Shown: positions 11,501 to 22,619, counted from the stretch's first letter. The stretch: 45,973 nt of DNA from Mycoemilia scoparia (GCA_027575805.1 JANBPU010000126.1:1-45973), one strand, 5' to 3'. The notes: a model not told the origin generated them from the sequence alone. Translations and numbers: made by a program.

Positions 11501-12242
11501 TTTATTACAAACTTGGTGCAAATCTTCAATCCCAATGGATTATAATAGTACTTCTGGAGGTATGGGATTTTCGAATCATTTCAATATGGTTAACCCAAAC
11601 AGCAACAATAGCAACGTATTTGCCTCTATGCTACAATCTTTATCAGAAAATTCAAACTCTTTTCTTGGAAAATCCAGTGGAAATAATGTTGGAGGAGAAT
11701 CTGATAAGCTTGGTCTTCAAACCACCACCACCAACATTGCCAATAACATCAATCAACAGCAACAGCAAAGGTCAATCAGTCTAAACGAAAATTGGATAAA
11801 ATCTCTCATGATGCCTTCCACAATCACCGCCACTGCTACTCAAAATAATAACAATAATAGTGAGTCTTCTGATGTTGGTGATAATTTGGAATCATTTGGG
11901 ATTCAAGCCAAGCGTTGTTTTTCAATGAATTCATTCATGACATCCAATCCACCACCTACCACCGCCCTTAATACTTCTTCAGACGAGCTTGCAGTCCCAA
12001 CAGCTGCTACTACTACTACTGCTACTACTACATTTGATGAGCAAAGTATTTCTGGTTTACTTGCAGCTACAACCAACGCCAATACTAAAAACCCTTCATT
12101 ATTGAATGATGGTATGTTGTTTGCCCCAACCCTTTCTTCATCTTTCCCAAATACTACTACCACCACCACTGGCAATAATAATGACAACGAATTGCTATTG
12201 ACTTCTTTCAACTATCCAAATGTTTCTGATTTGTTTATGTAA
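8592..12242 (+). CDS. Low-complexity regulatory-type protein with homeodomain-like segments
   Basis: One uninterrupted frame of 1216 residues; I do not recognise the family with certainty. An N-terminal poly-Q run is followed by a helical basic segment at about residues 136-197, with LQFFYDQYP, a DEDLFKLSQSCGL helix and TKRRLANLNGKQR. This resembles a divergent homeodomain with a slightly long helix 1-2 loop, keeping a candidate Asn51 but lacking Trp48. A second segment at about 275-330 (ARFILAQFYVMGQ...VQTWIYSTARF) has the Trp but not the Asn, and is shorter. A more ordered region spans about 550-890. It contains a KRKR cluster, a possible nuclear signal. The remainder is Ser/Thr/Asn/Gly/Ala-rich. 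Three R-x-x-S-[LM]-N motifs occur at 872, 1060 and 1108. A transcription-factor role is an inference from basic helical segments plus Q/N/T-rich regions. Confidence 0.85.
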   Translation: MNSNGFPNFDQFQQQQQQQQQQYNDSMSGAAGFDSNSYLPFDFTNFNFGLDTAPSSAAYMTNQLVAANCGSFSQSNDLNMPQTIEDINNNAHKLKQTATTTSATQSTPESSSQQDPATDANAASSFSNSNSNKVTPRRITLNAHQQLVTLQFFYDQYPEDAYSDEDLFKLSQSCGLDFELTKRRLANLNGKQRDLRASLFNSEVGHDYDIIVELLEQYQETQSASGEKSRSSSKSGSKNKKSRLTVGLDSHTSTFIQQNSSFTSNSSSSRKRAGKDEKVLVELHHRELLGARFILAQFYVMGQGKIVKDWLAQKRIEVQTWIYSTARFSSPTINSINLIDPCRPYYVPTTAAELLESDIMGPAYLQYTSSLKPKRSTHNGSLSNSNGNGGSGVKRANGNTATVAAAATADINNEGLMGFQGNLLIPDGSFNPNFGAAAAITSSSNGGGWLPTKSHPGMAYTADGFPVYYDEQGNSNSNNGMMFSASAVATAMMSNPQLYGQYPPLSYQPLSTAAATDMTMGMGMMAPSESFASSLSKAATNANTFVEKMSSLAAKPQRMFAGACVFVSNSKSATADISLAINDLAVVAKCSSESSIISNTNSIGSTGAGFMDSLISSLYLWMNPGVIDQASVLSELTGGTTGQKESIARFANISLTEQIGQLLTELYKINKVPEALVMSLGIVGMDNGTCALVIMISNPSDHHLYKLPGVSAKSVAVSASAGGSNKRKRSSQNVEAAANDSSQFGNEQWIQNWKDDWLLVHDRTAAAATTTTSVSNDNSDGSAYCLKSDMVFISRGSFASTCIPNINGPVNMKVLSSSLDVCSIIQPTDNDILVLSSKTLDVVGRLWKDTFANGTRLSHLTVPSSLDYNLKRTVSLNDLLGSHHIQQKPTNMATAMMSLQTDIKPSSAKALGTSSFGEFPDITTPNFTSKSVNPTTTTGATATTISPSQISAVSNADIMNGNATNDDGMDLLQTWCKSSIPMDYNSTSGGMGFSNHFNMVNPNSNNSNVFASMLQSLSENSNSFLGKSSGNNVGGESDKLGLQTTTTNIANNINQQQQQRSISLNENWIKSLMMPSTITATATQNNNNNSESSDVGDNLESFGIQAKRCFSMNSFMTSNPPPTTALNTSSDELAVPTAATTTTATTTFDEQSISGLLAATTNANTKNPSLLNDGMLFAPTLSSSFPNTTTTTTGNNNDNELLLTSFNYPNVSDLFM

Positions 12243-13503
12243 AAAAATTCATAAATACTAATATTTAATTATTAAACTATTTTTATTCTTCCTTTCTTTC
12301 TTTCTTTTATATATTTTTCCTTTAACGAGTAATAAATGTGTACATTCAATGTAAATGTATTATAATATTAAATTGAAAAGATTTCACTAGTGATCACACA
12401 TGTACGTGTGTGTATAGTAGAGACAGAAGTGGTGGACCCTCTCTCATCAGATTTTGACCCAGTTACAAGCCAATTTGCATGCAATTCCAAAGGAGGACGC
12501 TCACGACTTTGTCCTCTGTCTAAGGCCTTGTAAAACCTGCCTATTTTTCTATTTGACTTCAAGTTGGTCGTGACAGAGACAGGGCTAATCAATTTTGCCA
12601 ATGATGATGCCAATGATGATGGTGATGATCGGCAATGGTATAGTAGCTTTATTTTAACAGACTAAATAGACCGTCAAACCCCTTTACTAAAGTTTCGTGG
12701 GAATTATTTATCCGCCATTTCAAAGTCTCATCTGCTTTATAAGTGTATTTTTATTAGCCTGGCTTTGTTTTCTTTGAGGTTTAATTAGGATCTGTCTTTT
12801 CAAATTATATCGTTTACGTTCCACCCACAGTGCCTTTTTGTGATCTAACCAGGTGTTTTACTAAAAGAATTATGCCGCTTTGTTTCTTTTGAGTACATGA
12901 TAATCAGGCTATGGGGGTACGCACGCGTCCATTGCCAGTTTTTTGATGATGTGTGGATTTTTGCTTATAAAATTGATCTAAATATCGCAATATCCAGAGT
13001 GACTCGTTTGTAAAGATCTTTGAAAGCCTGTCTTCGGTCAATGTCAAAGGAAATGGCGAAGCGATGGTGTATGTGGAAATAAAGGAACGAAGGCTTTTTG
13101 TTGACAGTACATATTGTTCTTTTCCTGTCATTATCCTAAATACAACAATGTTAGAGGTAGTAGTAGTAGTAGTAGCAATACGAAAAGAATTGAAGAAAGT
13201 AGCCGATGAGATGTTAATTCTAAAAGACATCAGGAAAGGTATGCAGCAAACATTTCCTCCTCATTTGTATGTATAGAAAGAAAGAGAGAGATAGAGAAAG
13301 TATAAGGGGTTAAGTTGAGTATAAATAGTGAGGAATGATTCCAGCCACATTTATGAAAAAGTATAAAGTTTTCCAAAACTTCTTTCTTTATAGCTGATAC
13401 ATCGACACGCTCGCTTCATCAACGACATCCCACACAACTTGTCTGATTCGTTTATACACATATTGGATTAAACCAGAACATTTTTCGCAGCAGTCCTCTC
13501 ACG
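12243..13503. other. Intergenic between the homeodomain-like gene and small peptide gene
   Basis: Contains a (CTTT)n run near 12289-12306, GATGAT-rich sequence near 12600-12628, a (GTA)n run near 13157-13175 and a TATA-like box at 13320. No convincing coding region is present: open frames occur on both strands across the same bases. Confidence 0.55.
13320..13328 (+). promoter_or_regulatory. TATA-like box of the small secreted peptide gene
   Basis: TATAAATAG lies 184 bases upstream of the ATG at 13504, following a purine-rich AAGAGAGAG stretch. It is a good match to a TATA box; its use is inferred. Confidence 0.45.
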
Positions 13504-13698
13504 ATGAAATACCAGACTTCCTCAATTCTATCCATAAGTGCTCTTATCTTTGCCGCCATTTTTCTGTGTGTTGTGACGACAACTGTCTCCGGATTACCTA
13601 AGTCAGGGTTACCTAAGAAATTCGATCCAGAGAATGTCTGGCCACATAGGGGTAGGGCAAATGGCGGGATTCCTGTAAATAGGTATAGAAAATATTAA
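13504..13698 (+). CDS. Small secreted basic peptide precursor
   Basis: A 64-residue frame. Residues 1-30 form a strong signal peptide (MKYQTSS, then a hydrophobic core with FAAIFLCVV, ending TTVSG). The predicted mature chain is only about 34 residues, basic and Cys-free, with the partial repeat SGLPK-SGLPK and a tail rich in Arg, Gly and Pro (HRGRANGGIPVNRYRKY). It stands alone, with a TATA-like box upstream and over 1 kb of spacer on both sides. No family is recognised. The clean signal sequence and promoter-like upstream support a real gene, but the short length leaves chance possible. Confidence 0.55.
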   Translation: MKYQTSSILSISALIFAAIFLCVVTTTVSGLPKSGLPKKFDPENVWPHRGRANGGIPVNRYRKY

Positions 13699-14152
13699 TA
13701 AGAACGGGATATATATATATACCCTTGAAATGTTGGGAAGTTCGTTGACAGGGTTGATATAAAAAGAAAAGCCATGGCGATGATGTTAAAGTCGAAAACA
13801 ACAAGGTCAAGATATCGGGCTTTCGTTCGTATATTGCCAGTCTTTGTGGACTCCTCTCTCTCCCTGCCATTCTTCCATCTTCCTATTGGCAGTCAGAAAC
13901 TATGTGTATGTTTTAGTACGTCTTTTGTGTATAATGTTTGTTTGCTTGATCTTTTCGTGTTTGAAATAAGATTTGTTTCATTTATAATTGCAGTTATAAA
14001 ACAGTTATATTTGACAAAAAGTTACTAGTGACCAAATGTAAAGTAGGCAGAAAAGGGTCCACATCAGATTGTGTCCCAATAAAAGGGCATTATTTCACAT
14101 TCAACTCCTGTCCACATCCGTTTTTGCCTAAAGGTTTGTGGAGCCGGACCAC

Positions 14153-14257
14153 ATGGATCATAATTTTTGAAGGGGGAATATTTATAGGGGGAATCACAGC
14201 CAAATGGATGTCCAGTTGTACTAGTAAACTTTCACCCTTCAAAAATTATTACCCATA
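14153..14257 (+). repeat. MITE-like element, family 1, copy 4
   Basis: Starts ATGGATCATAATTTTTGAAG, has the internal ATCACAGCCAAATGGATGTC block and ends TTCAAAAATTATTACCCATA. It shares a shortened left interior (AATATTTATAGGGG) with the next copy at 14306. Confidence 0.85.
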
Positions 14258-14305
14258 TAGTAAATAACCACAACTAATATTTGCTTATGAGGCTGAATCT
14301 TTCTA

Positions 14306-14410
14306 TATGGATCATTATTTTTGAAGGGCAAATATTTATAGGGGTAATCACAGCTAAATGGATGTCCAGTTTTACTAGTAAACTTTCACCCTTCAAAAAT
14401 AACTACCCAT
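14306..14410 (+). repeat. MITE-like element, family 1, copy 5
   Basis: Same orientation as copy 4 and only about 50 bases downstream. It starts TATGGATCATTATTTTTGAA and ends CTTCAAAAATAACTACCCAT. The internal sequence is almost the same as copy 4. Confidence 0.85.
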
Positions 14411-15554
14411 CCCTTAAAAATAATTCATGAAATCCCATTCCTGTTTGTTTGGGTTTTATTTGAATCAGTGCATTTATAGTGGCCACTTTTTATTGGATAT
14501 TTGTTTTAAGTCAAATCTATCAACTGATGGTCAGAGATGTTTATTTACTAGACAAATTACATCTATTTTAAATTTAAAAAATTGACCGCAAAACTGTAAA
14601 AGTGTACCGGTTGCTAAGAAGTTTGTCAATTCAGAGTCGTAAATCCCGAATTTTAGTAATTGGACAATTATAGCGATGATGTTGTTCTTGTTTCTAATCA
14701 AGGCCAATCCTACTCTTGTTATTCGATAGAAATAATGACTTGCCAAGTAATATACAGACACGCTACTCAAGTTAGTAGTATCAAACAACAATGACATCAA
14801 CGCAGTTTTAACAAGATGACTTTCACCAAGAGCAAGAGAGCACCACATGTCAATAATAATCCCAAAGCAGTGTGGAGAGAGGAGCTGTTCATCTTTAGTT
14901 GGCCAATCAATGCAGCAATTACTGCATACCCCAAATAGGCATAATCTTGCATTGTGCGTGTGCTTTGTGTCCTTTCAGCTTGTGCAGTAGTAGAAACTGC
15001 CATCCACAGAGGTTTGGCCAGTGAGTCAGTCTTTCCAGTCAATGAGAGAACAAATTACACAGTCTTGTATCTCAGCCTGCGATTTTTAATTGTTTGTGTG
15101 TATCTGCAGTTTTGAGGAACCAGTTTGAGGTCGTGGTGGTCTTTTGGTCTCTCTGAACCTCATCATAAACACAAAACATCTCTAATAGCAGTCCCTTCCG
15201 AACAGGATATCGACTTTGTCCCGCTTAATTCTTTCTTTCTATTTACCTTTGTGCATTCAGCAGAGATATAGCTCGCCCACATATCACTTCTTTCTTGCCT
15301 TACCTTTAAATTGAGCAACCCACTTGCATTTCTAAACATAAGCAAACACCTACATACATGCAATAGTCTTATTGCATTTATAATACCCTGGTGGTAATCT
15401 CGCATTCGCACATATTTATCATTTCCATTTTATTGACTACAGCAATGTAAGTAACTCCTTCACATCACTTTATGAAATTCCACATTTGCCGAATGCCTAT
15501 CGTATATATATGAGAAGACACAAAATCGCCCTCTCTATCCCCTCCCCCTCCACA

Positions 15555-15725
15555 TGGCAGAGTAGTAGTCTCCTCTAAAAGGGCACCAAGATATTCCCCT
15601 GGATACCAGCCAATCATCATCACCGATGCTCCAGCTAAAACGTATGGGCTGTGTGTTCTGATTTGCTGGGAATGTGTGAGGGTATCTCTGTCTGTTCTGC
15701 TCCCTTTTGGTGGAGAGCTTGCCAC
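15555..15725 (+). repeat. Dispersed repeat, family 2, copy 1
   Basis: Begins TGGCAGAGTAGTAGTCTCC and ends GGTGGAGAGCTTGCCA, imperfect inverted ends. The core contains ATACCAGCCAATCATCATC and GGGAATGTGTGAGGGTATC. It is bounded by a CACAT direct repeat that overlaps the element ends (15551-15555 and 15724-15728). Copies at 36491 and 40035 share order and ends. Confidence 0.8.
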
Positions 15726-16075
15726 ATAAACAGACTAAGCAGCTACACGTATTGCTACTACTACCACGGCTAGACTTTTGTTGTCCATCTGCCTACTTTA
15801 AAAAATAAACTCACCTCCCTCCCCACAGACACGCATATCTTTTTGATAAATGACTAGCTAACTAACTCCCCTACCCCACAAACCATTAATCGCTCTGCAT
15901 GCATTTATTTATAGTAACAAATCAGACAGCCCCAAACCATTGTCAACTGTGTATTGCTTATCTCACACCCACTACTTTTATATCCCAATCCATACATATC
16001 TTTATCCGCAGATAGTAATCCATATTGTACCAATAGCTCACAACCTTCTTATACATCATTACACTTTAAGCAAAT

Positions 16076-19000
16076 ATGGATATTCCAATCGAATCTTCAT
16101 ATAAAAAGGTATGATACTCTCTTTTATTCCATCATCCTTGCTATGTTGTATGCATGAATGTTTGTGGATTGTGATCCGCCAGGTCCTAAACCGTTCAAAG
16201 GAAAACAGAGTCATTGTTAATGCTCAATTGCCACCAATTTCATAGGGAACGCTGGTATACATCGAGGACAAAGAAAAGGCCTGGATTCGTGCCCAAGTAA
16301 CCCAAGTTTCAGTAAGAAAGGAAGAAAATGGATCAGGCGTAGTTAATATCGAAGCCAAAGATATAGCCGACTATAACGATTCCGCCATCGACAGTGGCAA
16401 TGGTGAAGACAAGAAGGAGGTCACATACATATACGAAGCAACATTCAACGAGCTATACAACACAAAGACCAAGCAGCTACCACCCCTATGCAATCCTCCG
16501 TCAACCGATGGAATAGACGACCTAATCAACCTCAGTTACCTTCATGAGCCCGCGGTGCTTGACAATTTGCGGTTACGTTACCGAGACAAAGAAATCTACA
16601 CTTACTCGGGCATAGTTTTGGTGGCCCTCAATCCATTTGCCAGGGTTGATCGGTATAGTCAGCATGAGCTTGAAACCTATGCTGGGAGAACTCGTGGTGA
16701 GCTCCAACCCCACTTGTTTGCTATTGCCGAAGATGCCTATCAGGGCATGGTCCGGGATAATAAAAACCAGACCATCATTGTGTCTGGCGAATCTGGTGCT
16801 GGTAAAACCATGAGCGCAAGATACATTATGAGATATTTTGCTACTGCACATGATGATAGCTCTAGCCATTCGTTTGGATCGGGGTTTGGCCACAACGCCA
16901 CGGCCGATATGAGTATTAGCAATAGCAGCGGTATTGGTAGCGGTATAGAAAGGGCTCGGTCTATCGAAGAGCAGATTATGGCCACCAATCCTGTTCTTGA
17001 GTCGTTTGGTAATGCCAAAACCACTCGCAATGACAACTCTTCACGTTTCGGTAAATACCTCGAGATCCATTTCAATGATAAAATGGCAATTTCCAGTGCT
17101 TCGATTCGTACATATCTGCTCGAAAGATCTCGTCTGGTATTCCAGCCAAAGACTGAGCGCAACTACCATATTTTCTATCAGCTGTTGGCTATGGCTGCTT
17201 CCGGTGGTGGTGGTGCATCATCAAAGTATAATGGGCTTGGCCTCGAGGATGGTTGGAAGGGGTTCCATTATACCAGACAAGGTGGCGATGGGTGTGGTGA
17301 AATTCCAGATGTAAATGATGCCACTGAGTTCGAACGTACTTGCGAAGCCATGTCGCTTATTGGGATTAACGAAAAGACCCAGTCCAACATTTTCGGTCTT
17401 TTGGCCGCACTCCTCCACATGGGTAATATCGAAATCAAAGGGAATGACCGAACAGGTGCAATTGTTGATGAAGACGATGTGGCATTTAATAAAGCAGCTG
17501 AGCTGCTTCAAGTCGATGTATCTGAATTCCGAAAATGGATGACAAAGAAGCAGACAAAGACAGGAAAGGATATGATTATCAGTAACTTGAATACCGATCA
17601 GGCCACAGTGGTAAGAGACTCGGTTGCCAAGTACATCTATGTTCATTTGTTTAGCTGGATAGTCCATGCACTGAATGAGTCTCTTGATTCTGGCTCTGAT
17701 CATTCTGAGGATTCTCCTTTCATTGGCGTGCTTGACATTTATGGTTTTGAGCACTTTGAAATCAACTCTTTCGAGCAATTCTGCATCAACTATGCCAACG
17801 AGAAGCTCCAGAGACATTTCAATCGCCATGTATTCCAGCTTGAGCAGGAAGAGTACCAAAGGGAAGGACTAGAAAACTGGACATTTGTCAACTTCCAAGA
17901 TAATCAGCCCTGTATCGAACTCATCGAAGGAAAGCCTGGTGTTTTCAACATACTTGACGATGTATGTCGCAGCCAAAGAACTGACGAAGAATTCGCAACC
18001 ATGTTGTATCAGAACCTTGCACCCAACGACAATGGGCAAAAGAAGCCAAAGCCCAAACAAAGTCTTAATGAAAAGAACCCGACAACACCAGACAAAATCA
18101 CTCCCAGCGATTTCTTTGAAAAGCCTCGATTTGATAACCGTGCTTTCACAATTTGTCATTATGCCCACAAAGTATCATACAAGGTCGATGGCTTCATTGA
18201 AAAGAACAAGGATACAGTCCCAAATGAAGTGCAGGATATGCTAAAGGCCAGCAAGTCTGACCTGCTAAACAAGATCTTTGAATTTGCATCTGAACAAGAA
18301 GAGATCCAGAAACAAAAGGCTACAGAGGCTGCTAGCAGCGCCATTTCCAAAAAGACAGGAACTCCTATGCTAGTCCGGAAGACCACAACTTCAAAGGCCA
18401 GTTCGCACCGCAAACCAACTCTCGGCGCCGAATTCAGAATGTCTTTGATTGAGCTTATGAAGAAAATCTCGTCAACTGAAACTCACTATATCCGCTGTAT
18501 CAAGCCAAATGAAAATAAGCGTGCTTGGGAGTTTGACGCCAACATGGTTATGGCCCAACTTCGTGCATGTGGTGTCCTTGAAACCATCCGAATAAGCTGT
18601 GCTGGTTATCCATCACGACTTGAAATTCCCGAATTTATTGACGCTTTTGCCCTTTTGGCCAAACAGCGACCAACCAAGTATGAGGGCGTCGAGGATGTTC
18701 GCAATTTTGCTCGCCAGATCCTCAAGGACTCGATTCCTGATGACGACGACGGAAAGTATCAAGTGGGCCATACCAAGGTTTTCTTCAGGGCTGGCATGCT
18801 GGCCTACATGAACAATTTGCGAACAGATAAGCGTGAGGCCGGCGCAATATTTATCCAGAAAATGTCCCGTATGTATCTGGCCCGCCAAAGGTTCCTTAAA
18901 CAACGCAAAATGGCCATCAGAATCCAACTGGCATCTCGTACACTTGCGGCCAAGAAAGTGTTGGACAACCTGCGTCACCGGAAGTCAGCAATCATCCTAC

Positions 19001-21792
19001 AAACAGCAGTTCGTGGTTATTTGGCGCGTACCCGGTATGCCATCATGATCAAGAGTGCCAAACGAATTGTCTCGGCAGTTGAGGGCTACATGGTGCGTAA
19101 GAGATTTGTAGCTAACCGTAAAGAAGAGGCCGCCATAAAAATCCAATCAGTTGTTCGTGGATTCTTGGCTCGCAAGAAATTCCAGCGCAAGGTGTGGGCA
19201 GTCATCAGGATTCAGTCCAAATTGCGGACCAGAACGGCCAAGAAGATGTTTAAGGAAAAACAAAAGGATGCCACGTCGGCTGCTCACTTCAAGGAAGTCA
19301 CATACAAGTTGGAAGGCAAGGTTGTCGAACTTACCCAGAGACTTGGAAACTCTCAGCAATCTTGCCAGGTGCTGGAAAATGAGAACAAGACGCTTAAAGA
19401 GAAGCAGACTGAACTTGAATTCCGACTATCTGAGGTTGAATTCCAAGCCGAATCTCAAGACAAATTGTCAAAGGAAAGAATTGCAAGCTTGGTTGAAGAG
19501 AATGGCAATATTAGGTCTGAAAATTTGGATATTAGCAAGAAGTTTGAGGATTTGTCGAAGGACTTTGAGGCCCAAAAGATCGAGTCTGCGGAAAATACAA
19601 AGAAGGAGAAGGAACGTGCTGATAAACTTGAAAAGATGTTGACCGAATTGACTGAACAGATTGATGCAATCAAAGAGGAACGTGAAGTTTTGAAAAACAA
19701 GATCACAATGCTTGAACAACAGAACGCTGCTTCTGGTGCAGGTACAGGTGCTGCTGCCGCTTCCGCCGCTGCTGCTGTTGCTGCTACCAACGGTGGAATG
19801 TTACTGAATGGTGGCCAAAAGAATCAATTCTCCATGCCTTCTGCAGTTGTTAGAAAAGCTAGTCAAAGAAATCTCAATAGCACGGCCGACTTGTCAGGAT
19901 ATGTGTATGCCGATTCTTCAGCTAACAATTCTGCAACACCTGCTAGCAGCAATAGTATCAATATACCCACCACACCCAATGGCAAGTCTTTGGCTGGAAT
20001 GCCCAACGGTGCACCATCAAATAATAGCAATACCAACTATCGTCAAAGTCGTCATTTTGATGGCAACCAAAATCCTTCGCTGTACAGCACAAACGGCCAA
20101 GGGCTTCAATACAACGCTAATCCTCAACAAGCTCATCCACACCACCATCACCAAGCATATGAATATGACCCATCGACATTCAATAGCAACAACGGTGGCA
20201 GTTCCAATGGTGGGCCGAATGGCCTACTTCCATCACCACCACCTCCTCCACCAGCTCCTGGTACTGGATATTACACACTTACCGAAACACAAGTATGCGA
20301 CCTACTCAGATACGACGACGGACTGCTTGACGAAATTCTCTACGATCTAATCGACCAAATCCAAATCCCCGACTTCAACCCACAATCACCTCTTCCCCAA
20401 GCCCACATCCATTTCCCAGCCCATATAATCGGGCTCTGCGCCATCAAAATGATCCAATACAACCTGGCCAACCGAATCAACGAGCTCATAACATCCCTAG
20501 TCGCCCGCATAAAGAAGTATACGGACAAATTTGTATCTGACAACACCACTCTATTCTGGATGTCCAACATTTTCGAGCTGTTGTCGATTATCAAGACGTC
20601 GATTAGCCAGAATGAATCTGCGGGCGAAGCATTCAAGGAGTCGATGTGGGTATTGAGCCAGGCCATGTCGTATCTCGAAGCGTTCTTGTCTGATATATAT
20701 TTTGGGTGGGCGCGGAAATTGATGAAGGATATATCTGGATATGTTGTTCCGGCGCTAATTGAGCACCAAGAGCTTAATGATTACAAAGAGACCGAGAGTT
20801 TCTTTTCCAAGATGATGGGTGGGGGTAATTCGAGTAGGGCATCTGATATTATGTTGTCGCATCTAACCAGGTTTTTGACGGAGATCTGGGATGTTATGAA
20901 ATTTTATTATATTGATCTGAATATCACCAAGCAAGTAATGTCGGAGATCTTGTCTGAGGTTGGGGCTATTGCGTTTAATAATTTGATAAATCGTCGGCAT
21001 TTCTGTTCAAGTTATCGGGGTATGCAAATTCAGTTCAATGTATCGAAGATTGATGAGTGGTGTAAAGCCTATGATGTTTTTGATAATGCTGGCAATTTGG
21101 ATCGTTTGCTGCAGGCTGCCAAGATATTGCAAATGAATAAAATTACTGAGGATGATATTAGGATTATCATTGAGGTGTCGGATTCTTTGAATATTGCGCA
21201 AATCAAGAGGCTGCTTCGGAATTATAAACCTGCTGATGGCGAGCCTACTGTTCCGAGTAGACTGATGCATCATGAGTTGTTGAAAATGGATAATGATCCG
21301 ATTATGATTGATAATAATTTGCTGGGGGAGCAGATTTTGTATTTGACGGCGCGCAAAGTTCCTGCTATAGAGACTTATACGCCAGAGTATTTGTCTATTT
21401 CGAGGTTGAGGTCTATTATTCAGAGCCAGTCGTGTGAAGATGGTGTTGATTATTACTATGATGAAAATGGCGATGTTGTTGCGGACTATATGGATAGCTA
21501 TGATAGTGCACCACCACAACATGGTGGTGGTGGTGGTGGTGGTCCTGGTAATATTGGAAGTAATGGTGGTGGTAGCAGCAATAGTAGCGGTGGGCCTCAA
21601 CAATTTAATACCCCCAATAGTCTTTCTAACAACTCTTCGGCAACAGCAACCAACAATATCAATAATGAGAATGGTGGTGCTGGTCGGACCCCAATCGATG
21701 TTGAAGCAACACAGAGCCAAAAGGCGTATACGGGACTTGGTCTTGACACCCCGACATTAACTAGAGAATATGAATATCACCATAAAGGTTAA
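16076..21792 (+). CDS. MYO2: Class V myosin heavy chain (Myo2-like)
   Basis: Predicted 1859 residues. Exon 1 (16076-16108) encodes MDIPIESSYKK; a 137-nt intron (16109-16245) follows; the rest is one exon. Joining YKK to GTLVYIEDKEKAWIRAQ restores the myosin V N-terminal subdomain. Class V myosins carry vesicles and organelles along actin. The P-loop GESGAGKT is at about 192-199, switch I near NDNSSRFGKYLEIHF, and switch II DIYGFEHFE at about 508. Six IQ motifs span about 876-1010, then a coiled coil to about 1170. A Ser/Asn/Gly linker with a short His run and a PPPPPPAP stretch leads to the DIL cargo domain (about 1355-1680, LTRFLTEIWDVMKFYY). A tail of about 110 Gly/Asn-rich residues after the DIL domain ends TREYEYHHKG. 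The family identity is certain. Confidence 0.96.
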
Positions 21793-21849
21793 TCAATTCG
21801 ATAGTGCGTGTCTGGTTAGTAGTAGCACTAATTCTAGAGAGACTAATAA

Positions 21850-21873
21850 TATTAGTATTAGTATTAGTATTAG
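21850..21873 (+). repeat. Hexanucleotide tandem repeat (ATTAGT)n
   Basis: Four near-perfect ATTAGT units just downstream of the myosin stop codon. Confidence 0.8.
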
Positions 21874-22164
21874 CAATATCATTTCTGTATGGTAGTTTTT
21901 TATTTTCAAACCGTTTTAAACTGCATATCATTTTATTATTTTATTTTATTAACCACGTTTAGTATTTTTATTACATAGGAATTCTTTTTGTTTTTTAAAA
22001 AAGTTATATATATATTATATCATATTATATTAAGTACACACACACAATTATTAAGTCGATTTGCCAATTACTACTATCGTTAGATTGAGATTATCACGTT
22101 TCACAGCCTTTAATGATATTATACTAAAGGTTTGGCACACCATGGAATTTTATATTATGACATG

Positions 22165-22187
22165 GATGAATGGATGGATGGATGGAT
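22165..22187 (+). repeat. Tetranucleotide microsatellite (GGAT)n
   Basis: Repeated GGAT units, with one GAAT variant at the left, in the spacer between two convergent genes. Confidence 0.75.
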
Positions 22188-22272
22188 ATATAAATAAAGA
22201 TAGAAATAAAAGTGGGGGAGATGAAGTATAGTGAGAGAGAATATCATAGCAACACATGGACAAAATGTGTTT

Positions 22273-22619
22273 TCAGGCCTGTTGGGTGAATGTAGTTGTA
22301 AAGGTTGTAAATATTTCACGTTCGATACCATTTTCGACAGCAATGGACATACCCGTAACAGTGCTGGTGACCGTAATGATTTGGACATTTTGGTTAGGAT
22401 TCTGGTTGGGCTGGATTGTTGTTCTTAGGGTGGTAAAGACTTCTTGCTGTTGGCCATTTGGGCCAATCACTGCCATCGCTGATACGATATCGGTGATTAT
22501 TGGAGTTGGAGACGCTGGTTGTGGGGCTATAAATGTGTGTAGGCAAATTATGAAATTGTTTCAGATATTGAAAATGGATATGTATGAGTTTTTGGTTAAA
22601 ATTCAGTACATCGCATAGC

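Larger units (their letters stand above)
13699..16075. other. Intergenic, repeat-rich, upstream of myosin V
   Basis: About 2.4 kb holding two family-1 copies side by side (14153-14257 and 14306-14410) and a family-2 element (15555-15725). The remainder is AT-rich with no supported gene. The small frames on both strands lack motifs. Confidence 0.6.
21793..22272. other. Intergenic between convergent myosin V and His/Asn-rich genes
   Basis: AT-rich 3' flanks with simple repeats only: a hexamer ATTAGT run (about 21850-21873), AT/TA runs near 22010-22030 and a GGAT run near 22165-22187. No gene is seen. Confidence 0.65.

Noticed and set aside
12904..13230. 108-codon minus-strand frame
   Set aside because: Overlaps an opposite open frame and a GTA microsatellite; no recognisable features.
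17221..17859. 212-codon minus-strand frame in the myosin motor region
   Set aside because: Antisense to conserved motor motifs; no independent family features.
19151..19642. 163-codon shifted frame across the IQ and coiled-coil region
   Set aside because: Arg/Lys/Leu-rich because it is a shifted reading of IQ and coiled-coil codons.
21007..21720. 237-codon minus-strand frame opposite the myosin V tail
   Set aside because: Lies entirely antisense to the DIL domain and tail; its Ile/Thr-rich composition comes from sense GAT/AAT and GGT repeats.
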